Translations under genes and position numbers: made by a program
NCBI GenBank assembly: GCA_028823435.1
Contig: JAPKBK010000007.1
Coordinates: forward strand, 1 to 20,708
DNA length: 20,708 nt
Direction: 5' to 3'
Source: Flavobacteriales bacterium
Lineage (GTDB): Bacteria; Bacteroidota; Bacteroidia; Flavobacteriales_D; Sanyastnellaceae
The notes under the pieces: model-generated
Seen by the model: the letters and a program-made list of their open reading frames with translations, nothing else
Database searches by the model: none
What the model was told of the DNA's origin: nothing
Part shown: piece after piece, positions 8,293 through 15,828 of the stretch
How positions within the stretch are numbered: the first letter of the stretch is position 1
How the letters are laid out: the number at the start of each line of letters is the position of its first letter

Positions 8293-11200
8293 AGGTTGAT
8301 GAACTTAAATCGTGAGAACCTAGTGCGGTCACTGTATACATGTAGACCCCATCTGGCACAAAATGATTTCCTCCCTCATTGGTGTTTTGACCAAACCAAG
8401 GAGTCTCAGGATTCGTGGTATCAAACACAACCTCTCCCCACCGATTCAAAACAGTAAATCTGTATTGATCAGCCGTGAAGCCTTCGCCTAAAGGCAGAAA
8501 GCTGTCATTTACGCCATCATTGTCAGGTGTAAAAGCGTTGGGGATAAACAAACTGAATTCCACTTCTTTAAATAACGCCACAACACTTTCAAAAGGAACA
8601 CCTTCAAGATTTAAAGCCATTTCAGGATTCCTGTCGTTTGGAGAAGGTTCTGTTTCTTGCACAATCCATCTGTCAAATTCCCATTGATCCGCTTCAATGG
8701 CTCTAAAAATAAGGGGACCATCTGTGACCAAACCACTTGTCCAATAATCATCTACATAGGCTGTATTGTATATAGAAACAGCGCCAGCTTGTGACGGCTG
8801 TACCTCCACCTCTAGTTCTGTATGCTCAATGTAAGTGAAGTTCGCAGTCACAACTCCAGGCAAAGCGATTTCCAAATTGGCATTTGATGCATTCATGTCG
8901 GGACTGACAACATTCTCTATAGGCGTTGATGACCAATGCGAAAACTGCCACCACTGACCGCTGCTTACAGCTTGTATAGTGTGACCGCTCACAGTGAGAG
9001 ATTCCGTTGAGGGATATGAATCGATAGAAACGCCATCCAAGACGATGCCTCCAGACCCAATCGGCTCAACATTAAACACCACATCTTCTGGAGGAACTGG
9101 GATTCCAAAATGCGCGATCACCGACAAGTCTCCGGACAAATCTAAGGTCCACAATACATCTGTAGGGTCTGTTAAAACTGCTGTTCCAGAGACGATCTCC
9201 CAGTATAAAAACGCGACGCCATAATTTTCTTCAGCTGTTAATGTTACAGGGATCTCTTCAAAATAGAAACCACTGAATGGACTCATCGCAGGCAAAATAT
9301 CAACAGAATTGATTTCTACATCTCCCATACCGACAATTTCGACGGTCAGTGTCACAGGTGTAATGTCATAACAATCCTCCATTCCAGACATGAGCTCTGA
9401 TTCACATCTTTCATCAATGAAATCCCTCAACTGTTGAAGCTCTACTTCCCATCCTGCAACATCCCCGCCCCATCTGGCACATTGTCTCGGCATTTCTGGC
9501 TCGATCACTAACACCATGCTGTCTAGAACGGTATGCATGTAATCACACGTGAAGTATGTGTTACCAAGATCTGCCCATCGATTAATGTACGTCGTGAAGA
9601 ACGTTTCATTTGTCATAAGTGCATTGAGAACAGGGATATGACCCTGCCCACCAACATTCCCCATGGACTCAGGATCGCAGGGATCGGCATCTGAACTTGT
9701 GTCAGGAACGCCTGTGTAGTTAATATAGTGACCGAACGTCGCGTCCATGTCCCAAAGCGCATAACGCCATCTTTTTGCGCCTCCATCAGGATGTCTGCCT
9801 CTCCACCATGCTGTGTTCCAATTCAGCCAATCCATACACACAACATAGCTGTTTAACACAAAATAATCAATCAAACTCATCGGGTGGAGCTGAGAGATCG
9901 CATAGTCATAATTTGCATCCACGGTCATATCCTGACCCGTGACGAAATTTACCAAATCATACCAATCATCACCACTTCCATATTCCTCCCATGTGCCACC
10001 CCATGTTTTCAGGAAATCAACAAAATGTCGCGGCTGATCATAATATTCTGTGGTGAAATCCGTGTCGTCTACTTTCTCACGATAGTCGTAAACACCCCAA
10101 TATTGACCATTTAGGTAAACAATACAACTTTCAGAAGTACGTTCATCCAAACGTAGATCTGCCCTGTGACTTAAGGTGTGTACATATGAATCTCGAATGT
10201 GGGCACCGGGCTCAAAAGGGTAATTGTCATTTGCTGCAGCCTTGAAAATGATTCTCTGATATTTATCACGTTGTTTTACTGAGAACAATTGCGCTTCGAT
10301 GGCATAGTCATACCCCATTTGGTCTCTTGTCACATAATCAAAACCACGCTGTCCATATGCATTGGAATCATTGCCGTGTTCATTGCTGTCACCAGTTGCT
10401 TCAACCCTAAACATGCCATTTGACTGAAAGAATTCAACGTGCATCGGCTCATCACCACCACCACCGGGCCAAGCGCCATCCTCTTGATTGTCTCCGCTTA
10501 CACTGACTACTGCAATCGTATGCGAATCTGCACCAGTGAAATACGTATTTGTTTCAATATAACTTGGAGATTCGTTGCCCGCCAGATCAAGCATATACGC
10601 CCTCAACACAGTCGTATTTACAATATTAATCGTTCCTGTATAAAGTGTACTCCCCGCATTTGGTGCATAACCATCTGTGGTATATCTCACTTCATAACCC
10701 GCAGGGACATTGATGAAGATATCTACCCCACCTGCATAGAAGCCGGCTTCGCTACTGAAAACGGGTGTAGGCGCATAGCCTGAAGTCATTCCTGCTGCGT
10801 TTGATGCCGCTGGTGAAGGGTTTGTACATATCGACCAAACTGCTGCCCCATCAACATCTCTCGCCCAACTGTGATCCGCTTGTGTGGTCCCAAAGTTGGT
10901 CACGAAATCATATTGTTCAATGATCGATTCTGATGGATCACTGAATACAATGGATTCACCTGCACATTGATTGATTTTAAAATTTGTATTGAGATTCCCT
11001 CCCAAATAGAGATTGGTAATCAATTCTCCCTCACCAGAACACATGACAAGCAGGTAGCCTCCAGCAGGGACAAATGTTCCAGCTGGGATTTCAAACTTAT
11101 CAGTGTTAAGTGGATTGTCCGAGAGGAAAAAACCTCCGATATCCTCAGCAACAGCAGCGGGGTTATAGAATTCTATATAATCCTCATTGTCTCCACCTAT

Positions 11201-11323
11201 ATTCAGAGAATAGTTTGAGCAAGAAAATTCATTAATCACGACTTGCCCATTCACAGATGTGAAGAGGAAGAACACGCCTGCAAAGAGGAGATATTTAGAG
11301 CACTTGATTGCGAAGTTTATCAT
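8264..11323 (-). CDS. Secreted CotH-kinase protein with lamin-tail, InlB-like repeats and type B T9SS domain
   Basis: A 1019-residue exported protein with a signal peptide at about 1-26 (ending in VNGQ). A lamin-tail domain spans about 28-165 (VVINEFSCSN, DYIEFYNP, FFLSDNP). A chitobiase/beta-hexosaminidase C-terminal-like fold spans about 185-250 (VRYTTDGYAP, VLRAYMLD). A CotH kinase domain spans about 290-640, with YLNGQYWGVYDYREK, Asp498 in a D-x-x-N-x-N segment and WDMDATFG (524-531), where Asp525 and Asp527 are the expected metal/nucleotide residues. Three divergent InlB-type repeats follow at about 655-739, 747-829 and 835-918, each ending in an AxF strand. The C-terminal ~95 residues form a gliding-motility type B domain (IPNAFTPDNDGVNDSF, VLNRWGEVV, DGVYMYTV). 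CotH proteins are atypical kinases that phosphorylate secreted proteins. The start lies 2 nt after the lysyl oxidase stop, indicating one operon. The substrate is unknown. Confidence 0.9.
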   Translation of the reverse strand: MINFAIKCSKYLLFAGVFFLFTSVNGQVVINEFSCSNYSLNIGGDNEDYIEFYNPAAVAEDIGGFFLSDNPLNTDKFEIPAGTFVPAGGYLLVMCSGEGELITNLYLGGNLNTNFKINQCAGESIVFSDPSESIIEQYDFVTNFGTTQADHSWARDVDGAAVWSICTNPSPAASNAAGMTSGYAPTPVFSSEAGFYAGGVDIFINVPAGYEVRYTTDGYAPNAGSTLYTGTINIVNTTVLRAYMLDLAGNESPSYIETNTYFTGADSHTIAVVSVSGDNQEDGAWPGGGGDEPMHVEFFQSNGMFRVEATGDSNEHGNDSNAYGQRGFDYVTRDQMGYDYAIEAQLFSVKQRDKYQRIIFKAAANDNYPFEPGAHIRDSYVHTLSHRADLRLDERTSESCIVYLNGQYWGVYDYREKVDDTDFTTEYYDQPRHFVDFLKTWGGTWEEYGSGDDWYDLVNFVTGQDMTVDANYDYAISQLHPMSLIDYFVLNSYVVCMDWLNWNTAWWRGRHPDGGAKRWRYALWDMDATFGHYINYTGVPDTSSDADPCDPESMGNVGGQGHIPVLNALMTNETFFTTYINRWADLGNTYFTCDYMHTVLDSMVLVIEPEMPRQCARWGGDVAGWEVELQQLRDFIDERCESELMSGMEDCYDITPVTLTVEIVGMGDVEINSVDILPAMSPFSGFYFEEIPVTLTAEENYGVAFLYWEIVSGTAVLTDPTDVLWTLDLSGDLSVIAHFGIPVPPEDVVFNVEPIGSGGIVLDGVSIDSYPSTESLTVSGHTIQAVSSGQWWQFSHWSSTPIENVVSPDMNASNANLEIALPGVVTANFTYIEHTELEVEVQPSQAGAVSIYNTAYVDDYWTSGLVTDGPLIFRAIEADQWEFDRWIVQETEPSPNDRNPEMALNLEGVPFESVVALFKEVEFSLFIPNAFTPDNDGVNDSFLPLGEGFTADQYRFTVLNRWGEVVFDTTNPETPWFGQNTNEGGNHFVPDGVYMYTVTALGSHDLSSSTFRGCVTVVR

Positions 11324-11325
11324 CT

Positions 11326-13740
11326 TTATTGGATATCAAATCTGCCACTCATAGGAGAAATTCTATTCCCATAAATAGTAAAGAAATATGCACCAGAACT
11401 AAGTTCACCTTTCTGTATAACGTGATCTGTCCCATTGACCAATTCACGTCTGACTTCACGTCCGCTAGCATCAAGGATCATAAGAATCAGTTCATCTCTC
11501 ATCGGATTAGAGAACGTAATTTGAGCGTGCGAAGAAATCGGATTTGGAATGACAGAAACCGTAACATGCGATGTGTTTTGGAGTTCTATCGCACCTACAC
11601 AACCGTCAACAATTTCAATGTTCGTGTTTTGGTAAAAATGATTCACAACATCTTCACAAGCTGACAAGCAAACATCTTCTGCTGCAGACATCCAGTATAA
11701 ACGTAAAAGCGGTGTCCACTCATAGAATTTCATCATACTCTCCCCTTCATAGCTCAAGCCTATCACTTCGGAGCCACCAGGAACAAATGAAGGCGTGATG
11801 GGATAGTTCACGACATCAGCCAAGGAAATCGCCTGAGAAATTTCAATGCCACTAAACGCCAATTGATATCCCACAATCCGATTGTTGGGATTGAGCACAT
11901 GAACATCTAGATATCCCAGATCCCAATTGATATCGCCAATTTTAAAATGAGTGGTGTCAAAAATATTAATGATCTCATTGACCGGAAAATTACACTTGTC
12001 GTGAAACCCTGCACTGTCAGGATGGGTATGTGCTTCATTCCAGTACTGACAGCGAGACATCAAAGCCGCATCGGTGACCGTAATGTGGTCATCCTGATCG
12101 ATATCAGTACAAGGTAAAACCTGAATGTCATTGCCTAAAATACCCTCGACATAAGAGACCGCATCCGTGTATTCCTGCGCTCCATTGACATCTAGATCTC
12201 CAACAAGCGCATCGCCATTACAATCTCCGTTACAATCCGAAGTGGCTTGACCAAATGGGGTTCCTTCACAGTCATCAAAAGGCGAACAATCATCGTAAAT
12301 ATTCACGACAAGCTCCCCCATACTTCTGTCTAGATTAATACAAACTGCAGCATAATTGTTTGTGTAATCTGTCTCGTCTCTGCCAAGAGCGTCAGGAATG
12401 AAATCCCAATTCGCTCTAACAATTAAAAAATATGTGCCATCAGCCACGTCTGTCACATCAATCCACTGACATGACAATCCACTGCTGTAGATGTCTCCAC
12501 ATAACGCAGATATTCCCATGTTGCTACATCCATACTGGCCTGTGCCGCCGTCACTGCATTCAAGATCCATGACGCAGAAACCATTCTTGAATCCGATAGG
12601 GATATACGTGCCATCTAATTCAAATAGATCATATTTTGCATATCCTTTGTGGTGCCAGTGGTTGTGGCAATCCCCAAATTCAAATTGTGCATTTGCACCT
12701 GTCGGTTGTCCGATATAATAATCTAGCTCACCAATGTTTTTAATGTGTGTTGTGAATCTGACGAGTTCACGCGTTCCATATCCATTCAGACATCCTTCTG
12801 AGATATAGCAGTCTGCTTCATTCACCTGCATAAGTTCAGTATGCAAACTACTTACAATTGCTTCTTCCACCACCATTAAATCAGGACCCGTACACGACGG
12901 ATCTCCAGGATAAATACAAGAACCGTTGTCAATTTCTGCTTGTGGATTATAATTACATGCTTCTGGATCGGTGCATCCTTGAGGCGCTCCCGCAAATGTG
13001 TGAAGCCAACTCCAATCCCCCATGCATCCGTCAACAGAAAGCCATCTGACCCAGTAAGTCACGCCAGCTTCAAGAAGCATGGTTTGGCTTGCTTCCTCAT
13101 CACACCCCCCTTGATTGTCATCGTAATAAATGGTGCCAGTGTTGGTGTCATCAAAATTACTCATGTTACAATAATCGTACACATATAACCTGGTATCACA
13201 TCCTGAACCACAACTGCTGAAATCATACATCCCGAGAACATCAGGAGTAAATGTGTACCAAAAGCTATTGCCTGATTGAGAAATAACATCACCCTCTACG
13301 GAGGGCATGCCTAAAGCAACGGCATCATTGCACGTTGTACCCGGCGCACAGTCAAATGAAACTTCATCGCCGTAGTCATAATCCCCACCAGAAGCAATTT
13401 CTACGCCATCCAAATAAATCCAATATCCGCCTGGATCAAAAATGCCATCTCCAAATACATCATGAATCTCAAAGAGGAAACAGGGAAGCTCCTCTGACAT
13501 GTCGACACAAAGTGTGTCTCCTTCAGATGCTCCGAAAGCAATTTCAGCACCTCCGACACTTAGTTCCCAACTGATTTCGGTAGGATAGTTATCTGAAACA
13601 ATCAAAATGATGATTTCAGTTTCTCCCTCAGCACACTCTGTTTGTGCTGATAAAGTTGAAATGCCAAACAAGGAAACTGTGACAATCGCGACAGCGTTAA
13701 AAAGATTCGAGTTTCTCGAAAATAAAGTAATAAAATTCAT
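11326..13740 (-). CDS. Secreted bacterial lysyl oxidase with type A T9SS sorting domain
   Basis: An 804-residue exported protein with a signal peptide at about 1-32. Residues 34-132 and 135-250 are two beta-rich domains that recur in the protein at 18023-19903; the second is pre-peptidase-like. One GCTD...CNYNP...NGSC repeat lies at 255-275. A lysyl oxidase domain spans about 286-470. Its CHNHWHH segment supplies His359, His361 and His363, aligning with copper ligands His292, His294 and His296 of human LOX. Lys385 (FKNGFC, cf. HKASFC) and Tyr418 (CGDIY, then CQWID) align with Lys320 and Tyr355, which form the lysine tyrosylquinone cofactor. A dockerin-like pair of calcium loops spans about 503-563. 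The C-terminal ~80 residues (VIPNPISS, LDASGREV, SSGAYFFTIYG) are a type A T9SS domain. It would oxidise lysyl amines to aldehydes on exported proteins. The gene is directly upstream of, and co-oriented with, the CotH-kinase gene. Confidence 0.92.
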   Translation of the reverse strand: MNFITLFSRNSNLFNAVAIVTVSLFGISTLSAQTECAEGETEIIILIVSDNYPTEISWELSVGGAEIAFGASEGDTLCVDMSEELPCFLFEIHDVFGDGIFDPGGYWIYLDGVEIASGGDYDYGDEVSFDCAPGTTCNDAVALGMPSVEGDVISQSGNSFWYTFTPDVLGMYDFSSCGSGCDTRLYVYDYCNMSNFDDTNTGTIYYDDNQGGCDEEASQTMLLEAGVTYWVRWLSVDGCMGDWSWLHTFAGAPQGCTDPEACNYNPQAEIDNGSCIYPGDPSCTGPDLMVVEEAIVSSLHTELMQVNEADCYISEGCLNGYGTRELVRFTTHIKNIGELDYYIGQPTGANAQFEFGDCHNHWHHKGYAKYDLFELDGTYIPIGFKNGFCVMDLECSDGGTGQYGCSNMGISALCGDIYSSGLSCQWIDVTDVADGTYFLIVRANWDFIPDALGRDETDYTNNYAAVCINLDRSMGELVVNIYDDCSPFDDCEGTPFGQATSDCNGDCNGDALVGDLDVNGAQEYTDAVSYVEGILGNDIQVLPCTDIDQDDHITVTDAALMSRCQYWNEAHTHPDSAGFHDKCNFPVNEIINIFDTTHFKIGDINWDLGYLDVHVLNPNNRIVGYQLAFSGIEISQAISLADVVNYPITPSFVPGGSEVIGLSYEGESMMKFYEWTPLLRLYWMSAAEDVCLSACEDVVNHFYQNTNIEIVDGCVGAIELQNTSHVTVSVIPNPISSHAQITFSNPMRDELILMILDASGREVRRELVNGTDHVIQKGELSSGAYFFTIYGNRISPMSGRFDIQ

Positions 13741-13883
13741 GGCAAAAGGTTTGCAGGTATTACATTTAGCTGTCTAAAATATAATACCTGATAAAGGCAT
13801 TAAATGTGACAAAAATGTAGGTTTCAATTACATCATACTTCCTGCAAATTACGAAAGTTCTCGTTGATTTTTAATGAAAACTG
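13741..13883. other. Short intergenic gap upstream of the lysyl oxidase gene
   Basis: This 143-nt gap holds no gene. It contains the dyad at 13754-13790. On the minus strand a TACATTTT sequence (complement of 13812-13819) is one base off the TAnnTTTG promoter element, with a TTG 25 nt upstream of it. Hence the lysyl oxidase/CotH pair could have its own promoter here, or be read through from the cysteine-rich gene. The evidence does not separate these. Confidence 0.4.
13754..13790. repeat. 37-bp two-part dyad just upstream of the lysyl oxidase start
   Basis: CAGGTATTA (13754-13762) and TAATACCTG (13782-13790) are perfect 9-bp complements. Inside them TTTAG (13765-13769) and CTAAA (13774-13778) form a second stem around a CTGT loop. 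It ends 13 nt before the lysyl oxidase ATG. The minus-strand sequence after the stem has no T-run, so a standard intrinsic terminator for the upstream gene is unlikely. A regulator binding site or a 5' leader hairpin that hides the start is more plausible. Confidence 0.55.
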
Positions 13884-15587
13884 TTAAAACCTGCGCATAG
13901 GCAGAATGGGAAACGAAAAGTTCATCACATTTGAAGGACCAGGTGTTGCGATAAGCTCTCCATTTGCGTTGACAGAGAAGTCTATCGATGTCCCTAATGA
14001 TGTGCTGTTCAAAAATTGGTTTGAAGACCAATACTTACCTAATTCCCAACCGTTAATTTGATCTGTATAGTTGGGGGTTCCAGTTAACAGAATAAGTTCT
14101 GAAGGAGAGGGCAAAAACCAATCTAACTGACCACCTCCATTGTAAGATGAAGCCACTGAAGCAGCATAATTTGGATATTCTGGAGACACGTCATCACATC
14201 CTGAGTTAAGAATAAGTTGCGTATTTATTTCTCCCGATCCGATTTCGTTTGTTAATCCATAAATCACGGAACCGTTACAACCCCATATTGCAGGTGAGAG
14301 AACTTCTGTGGACACTTCAATATACCTCCAGCAGTCATAACTTGAACTCTCGAAGTCGACGTATTCATAAAAACCGTGGTCATAAATAACAACCCCACCT
14401 GCAGGACCGACATCACCCACACTATATCCATCAACTTGGAGACAAGGTGCACATGCGTTATCTCCATTACATACGCCACACTCGTCTAATACGTTTCCGT
14501 CGCAGTCACAGTCTCCTTCTGAGATACCTGATCCGCCACATGTGCCACACTCATCGAGTACGCTTCCGTCGCAGTCACAGGCTCCTTCTGGGATACCTGA
14601 TCCGCCACATACGCCACACTCATCGAGTACGTTACCATCACAATCACACGTTCCTTCTGGTATCCCTGATCCGCCACATACGCCACATTCGTCGGGTTCG
14701 TTTCCGTCGCAGTCACAGTCTCCTTCTTGGATATAATCACAAAACCCATCATCGAATTCTGCATCTGGATTGTAATTACAAGCGACAAGGTCTGTACACC
14801 CTATGACAATACATGATGTGAATTCACACGACCCATCATCTTGTGTCGCAGTGTCATCATAGTTACACGCATTTGGAATTGTACAACCACAATCATATGA
14901 ACAAGAGCCATCGTCGTCCGAAGCACTTGAAGAAAAATTACAGGAAGCTTCATCCATACATCCTGGAACTTCATCTATATCGCAAATGCCATCATCGTCT
15001 GTGTCATTGACACAAATACCGACACAGTCGTATGGAAAATTAGCGTAAATACATGTACCGTTCTCGTAATCTGCAAGAGCGTCATAGTTACATGCAATGG
15101 AGTCTGTACAGCCAAAATCGAGACATGAAATGAAATCACATGTTCCGTCGTTATCGGTTGCATTCTCATTATAATTACAAGCTTCTATAACTGTACAACC
15201 TGGAACACCAGTTTCATCACATAATGTTTCAAGACAAGGAAATGTTTCAATCAATATCGTTGCGGCATCCTTCCATTCAGGGAGTCCATTTGATGATACA
15301 GATAAAAGTTGACCTTCATCACCTATAGGCAGACTGAGCCAATCCATTTGGCTTTCTCCTCCTTCATCTTGATAGAAGCCATAATACATCATATCCCCGA
15401 GGGTCGATTGATTGGAAAAAGACCAGGTCTGACCATACAAATCTAAAAAATAGAGCAAATCAGTGAGCTCTATATAAGCGTTTGAGTCAACATCAGGATT
15501 GTAGGGGAAAGCAGGGGATTGCGCATGCGACAATGTCGAACAGCAAAAAAGCCCTCCCAACAGCAAGGAGTTAAGTAAAGTTTTCAT
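13884..15587 (-). CDS. Cysteine/aspartate-rich secreted repeat protein with DUF1566-like C-terminus
   Basis: A 567-residue exported protein. The start at 15587 (MKTLLNSLLLGG...SHAQ) is chosen over the ATG at 15605 because it gives a normal signal peptide. Numbering below counts from 15605. Residues 36-57 (NPDVDSNAYIELTDLL) resemble one dockerin/EF-hand calcium loop. Residues 136-289 hold five copies of a ~21-residue repeat, GC(T/M)...(A/S)CN(Y/F)...(D/N)G(S/T/F)C. A TSP3-like NDTDDDGICDIDE lies near 200-212. Residues ~297-385 hold a 23-residue tandem repeat, CDCDGN-x-x-DECGVCGGSGIPEG. The C-terminal part (about 392-573: GDVGPAGGVVIYDHG, DWFLPSPSEL, YWSSNQF) matches the DUF1566/Lcl C-terminal fold. 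Only three lysines occur. No T9SS sorting domain of standard form is seen. It precedes the lysyl oxidase gene on the same strand. Its function is unknown; it may be a calcium-binding surface or matrix protein. Confidence 0.85.
   Translation of the reverse strand: MKTLLNSLLLGGLFCCSTLSHAQSPAFPYNPDVDSNAYIELTDLLYFLDLYGQTWSFSNQSTLGDMMYYGFYQDEGGESQMDWLSLPIGDEGQLLSVSSNGLPEWKDAATILIETFPCLETLCDETGVPGCTVIEACNYNENATDNDGTCDFISCLDFGCTDSIACNYDALADYENGTCIYANFPYDCVGICVNDTDDDGICDIDEVPGCMDEASCNFSSSASDDDGSCSYDCGCTIPNACNYDDTATQDDGSCEFTSCIVIGCTDLVACNYNPDAEFDDGFCDYIQEGDCDCDGNEPDECGVCGGSGIPEGTCDCDGNVLDECGVCGGSGIPEGACDCDGSVLDECGTCGGSGISEGDCDCDGNVLDECGVCNGDNACAPCLQVDGYSVGDVGPAGGVVIYDHGFYEYVDFESSSYDCWRYIEVSTEVLSPAIWGCNGSVIYGLTNEIGSGEINTQLILNSGCDDVSPEYPNYAASVASSYNGGGQLDWFLPSPSELILLTGTPNYTDQINGWELGKYWSSNQFLNSTSLGTSIDFSVNANGELIATPGPSNVMNFSFPILPMRRF
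14465..14733 (-). repeat. Four-unit 69-bp in-frame tandem repeat
   Basis: A recurrent ccaca..tcg block begins at 14476, 14545, 14614 and 14683, an exact 69-nt period, with clear similarity between units over most of their length. The outer units degenerate at both ends. The period is 23 codons, so copy changes keep the reading frame. The encoded unit is CDCDGN-x-x-DECGVCGGSGIPEG. The units differ at several third positions, so the repeat is not freshly duplicated. Confidence 0.9.
14739..15200 (-). repeat. Five-copy degenerate Cys-rich protein repeat
   Basis: Five diverged copies of GC(T/M)-x3-(A/S)CN(Y/F)-x7-(D/N)G-x-C occur within the cysteine-rich protein, at residues 136-156, 165-185, 215-235, 240-260 and 269-289, counting from the ATG at 15605. 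A sixth copy is in the lysyl oxidase (residues 255-275). The repeat is clear in protein but weak in DNA, so it is old. Four regularly spaced cysteines and acidic residues suggest a disulfide-stabilised, possibly calcium-binding unit. Confidence 0.8.
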
Positions 15588-15685
15588 TCGGAGCACAATA
15601 TACAAAACTCACAACATAAACCTACGGGAACTAATCAACAAGATTTTAAAACTATGTTTACAAGAAGGACAAATATGTATATTAG

Positions 15686-15693
15686 CAAAAATA
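15686..15693 (-). promoter_or_regulatory. Candidate -7 element for the cysteine-rich protein gene
   Basis: The minus strand reads TATTTTTG, a full match to the Bacteroidota -7 consensus TAnnTTTG, about 100 nt upstream of the start at 15587. No TTG lies at the proper distance for a -33 element. The match is short and AT-rich, so it may be chance. Confidence 0.25.
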
Positions 15694-15705
15694 AATAATG
15701 CAACT

Positions 15706-15810
15706 ATGTCACTACACGAAGAGCCTCAACAAAACGAAATAGGTGGACCAGTTACGTTCGCTTTAATCGTTTTTGCAATTGTAATTCTTGCAATCACCTT
15801 TCTTGTTTAA
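15706..15810 (+). CDS. Possible 34-residue single-helix membrane protein
   Basis: A short open frame with ATG at 15706 and TAA at 15808-15810. It encodes a polar N-terminus (MSLHEEPQQNEIGG) followed by one uninterrupted ~18-residue hydrophobic helix (TFALIVFAIVILAITF) that runs to the C-terminus. The organisation resembles a tail-anchored or small membrane protein. It fills the only gap between the divergent cysteine-rich protein gene and the convergent S46 peptidase gene, and no other gene lies in this space. No family is recognised and no strong promoter is visible. It could be a chance open frame; the clean polar-then-hydrophobic pattern is the main argument for it. Confidence 0.45.
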   Translation: MSLHEEPQQNEIGGPVTFALIVFAIVILAITFLV

Positions 15811-15828
15811 TACGGAGACAAGAACTGC

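Noticed and set aside
13754..13790. Dyad considered as an intrinsic terminator of the cysteine-rich gene
   Set aside because: No T-run follows the stem on the minus strand, the stem is AT-rich, and it lies 13 nt before the next start codon.
14465..14733. Regular repeats considered as a CRISPR array
   Set aside because: The 69-nt units are similar along nearly their whole length, with no unique spacers, and they code for a regular protein repeat in frame.
14447..14806. Plus-strand 119-codon open frame rich in Arg/His repeats, and other frames across the same region
   Set aside because: It is the antisense shadow of the 69-bp repeat in the cysteine-rich gene. Its periodicity comes from the real repeat and it has no recognisable domain.
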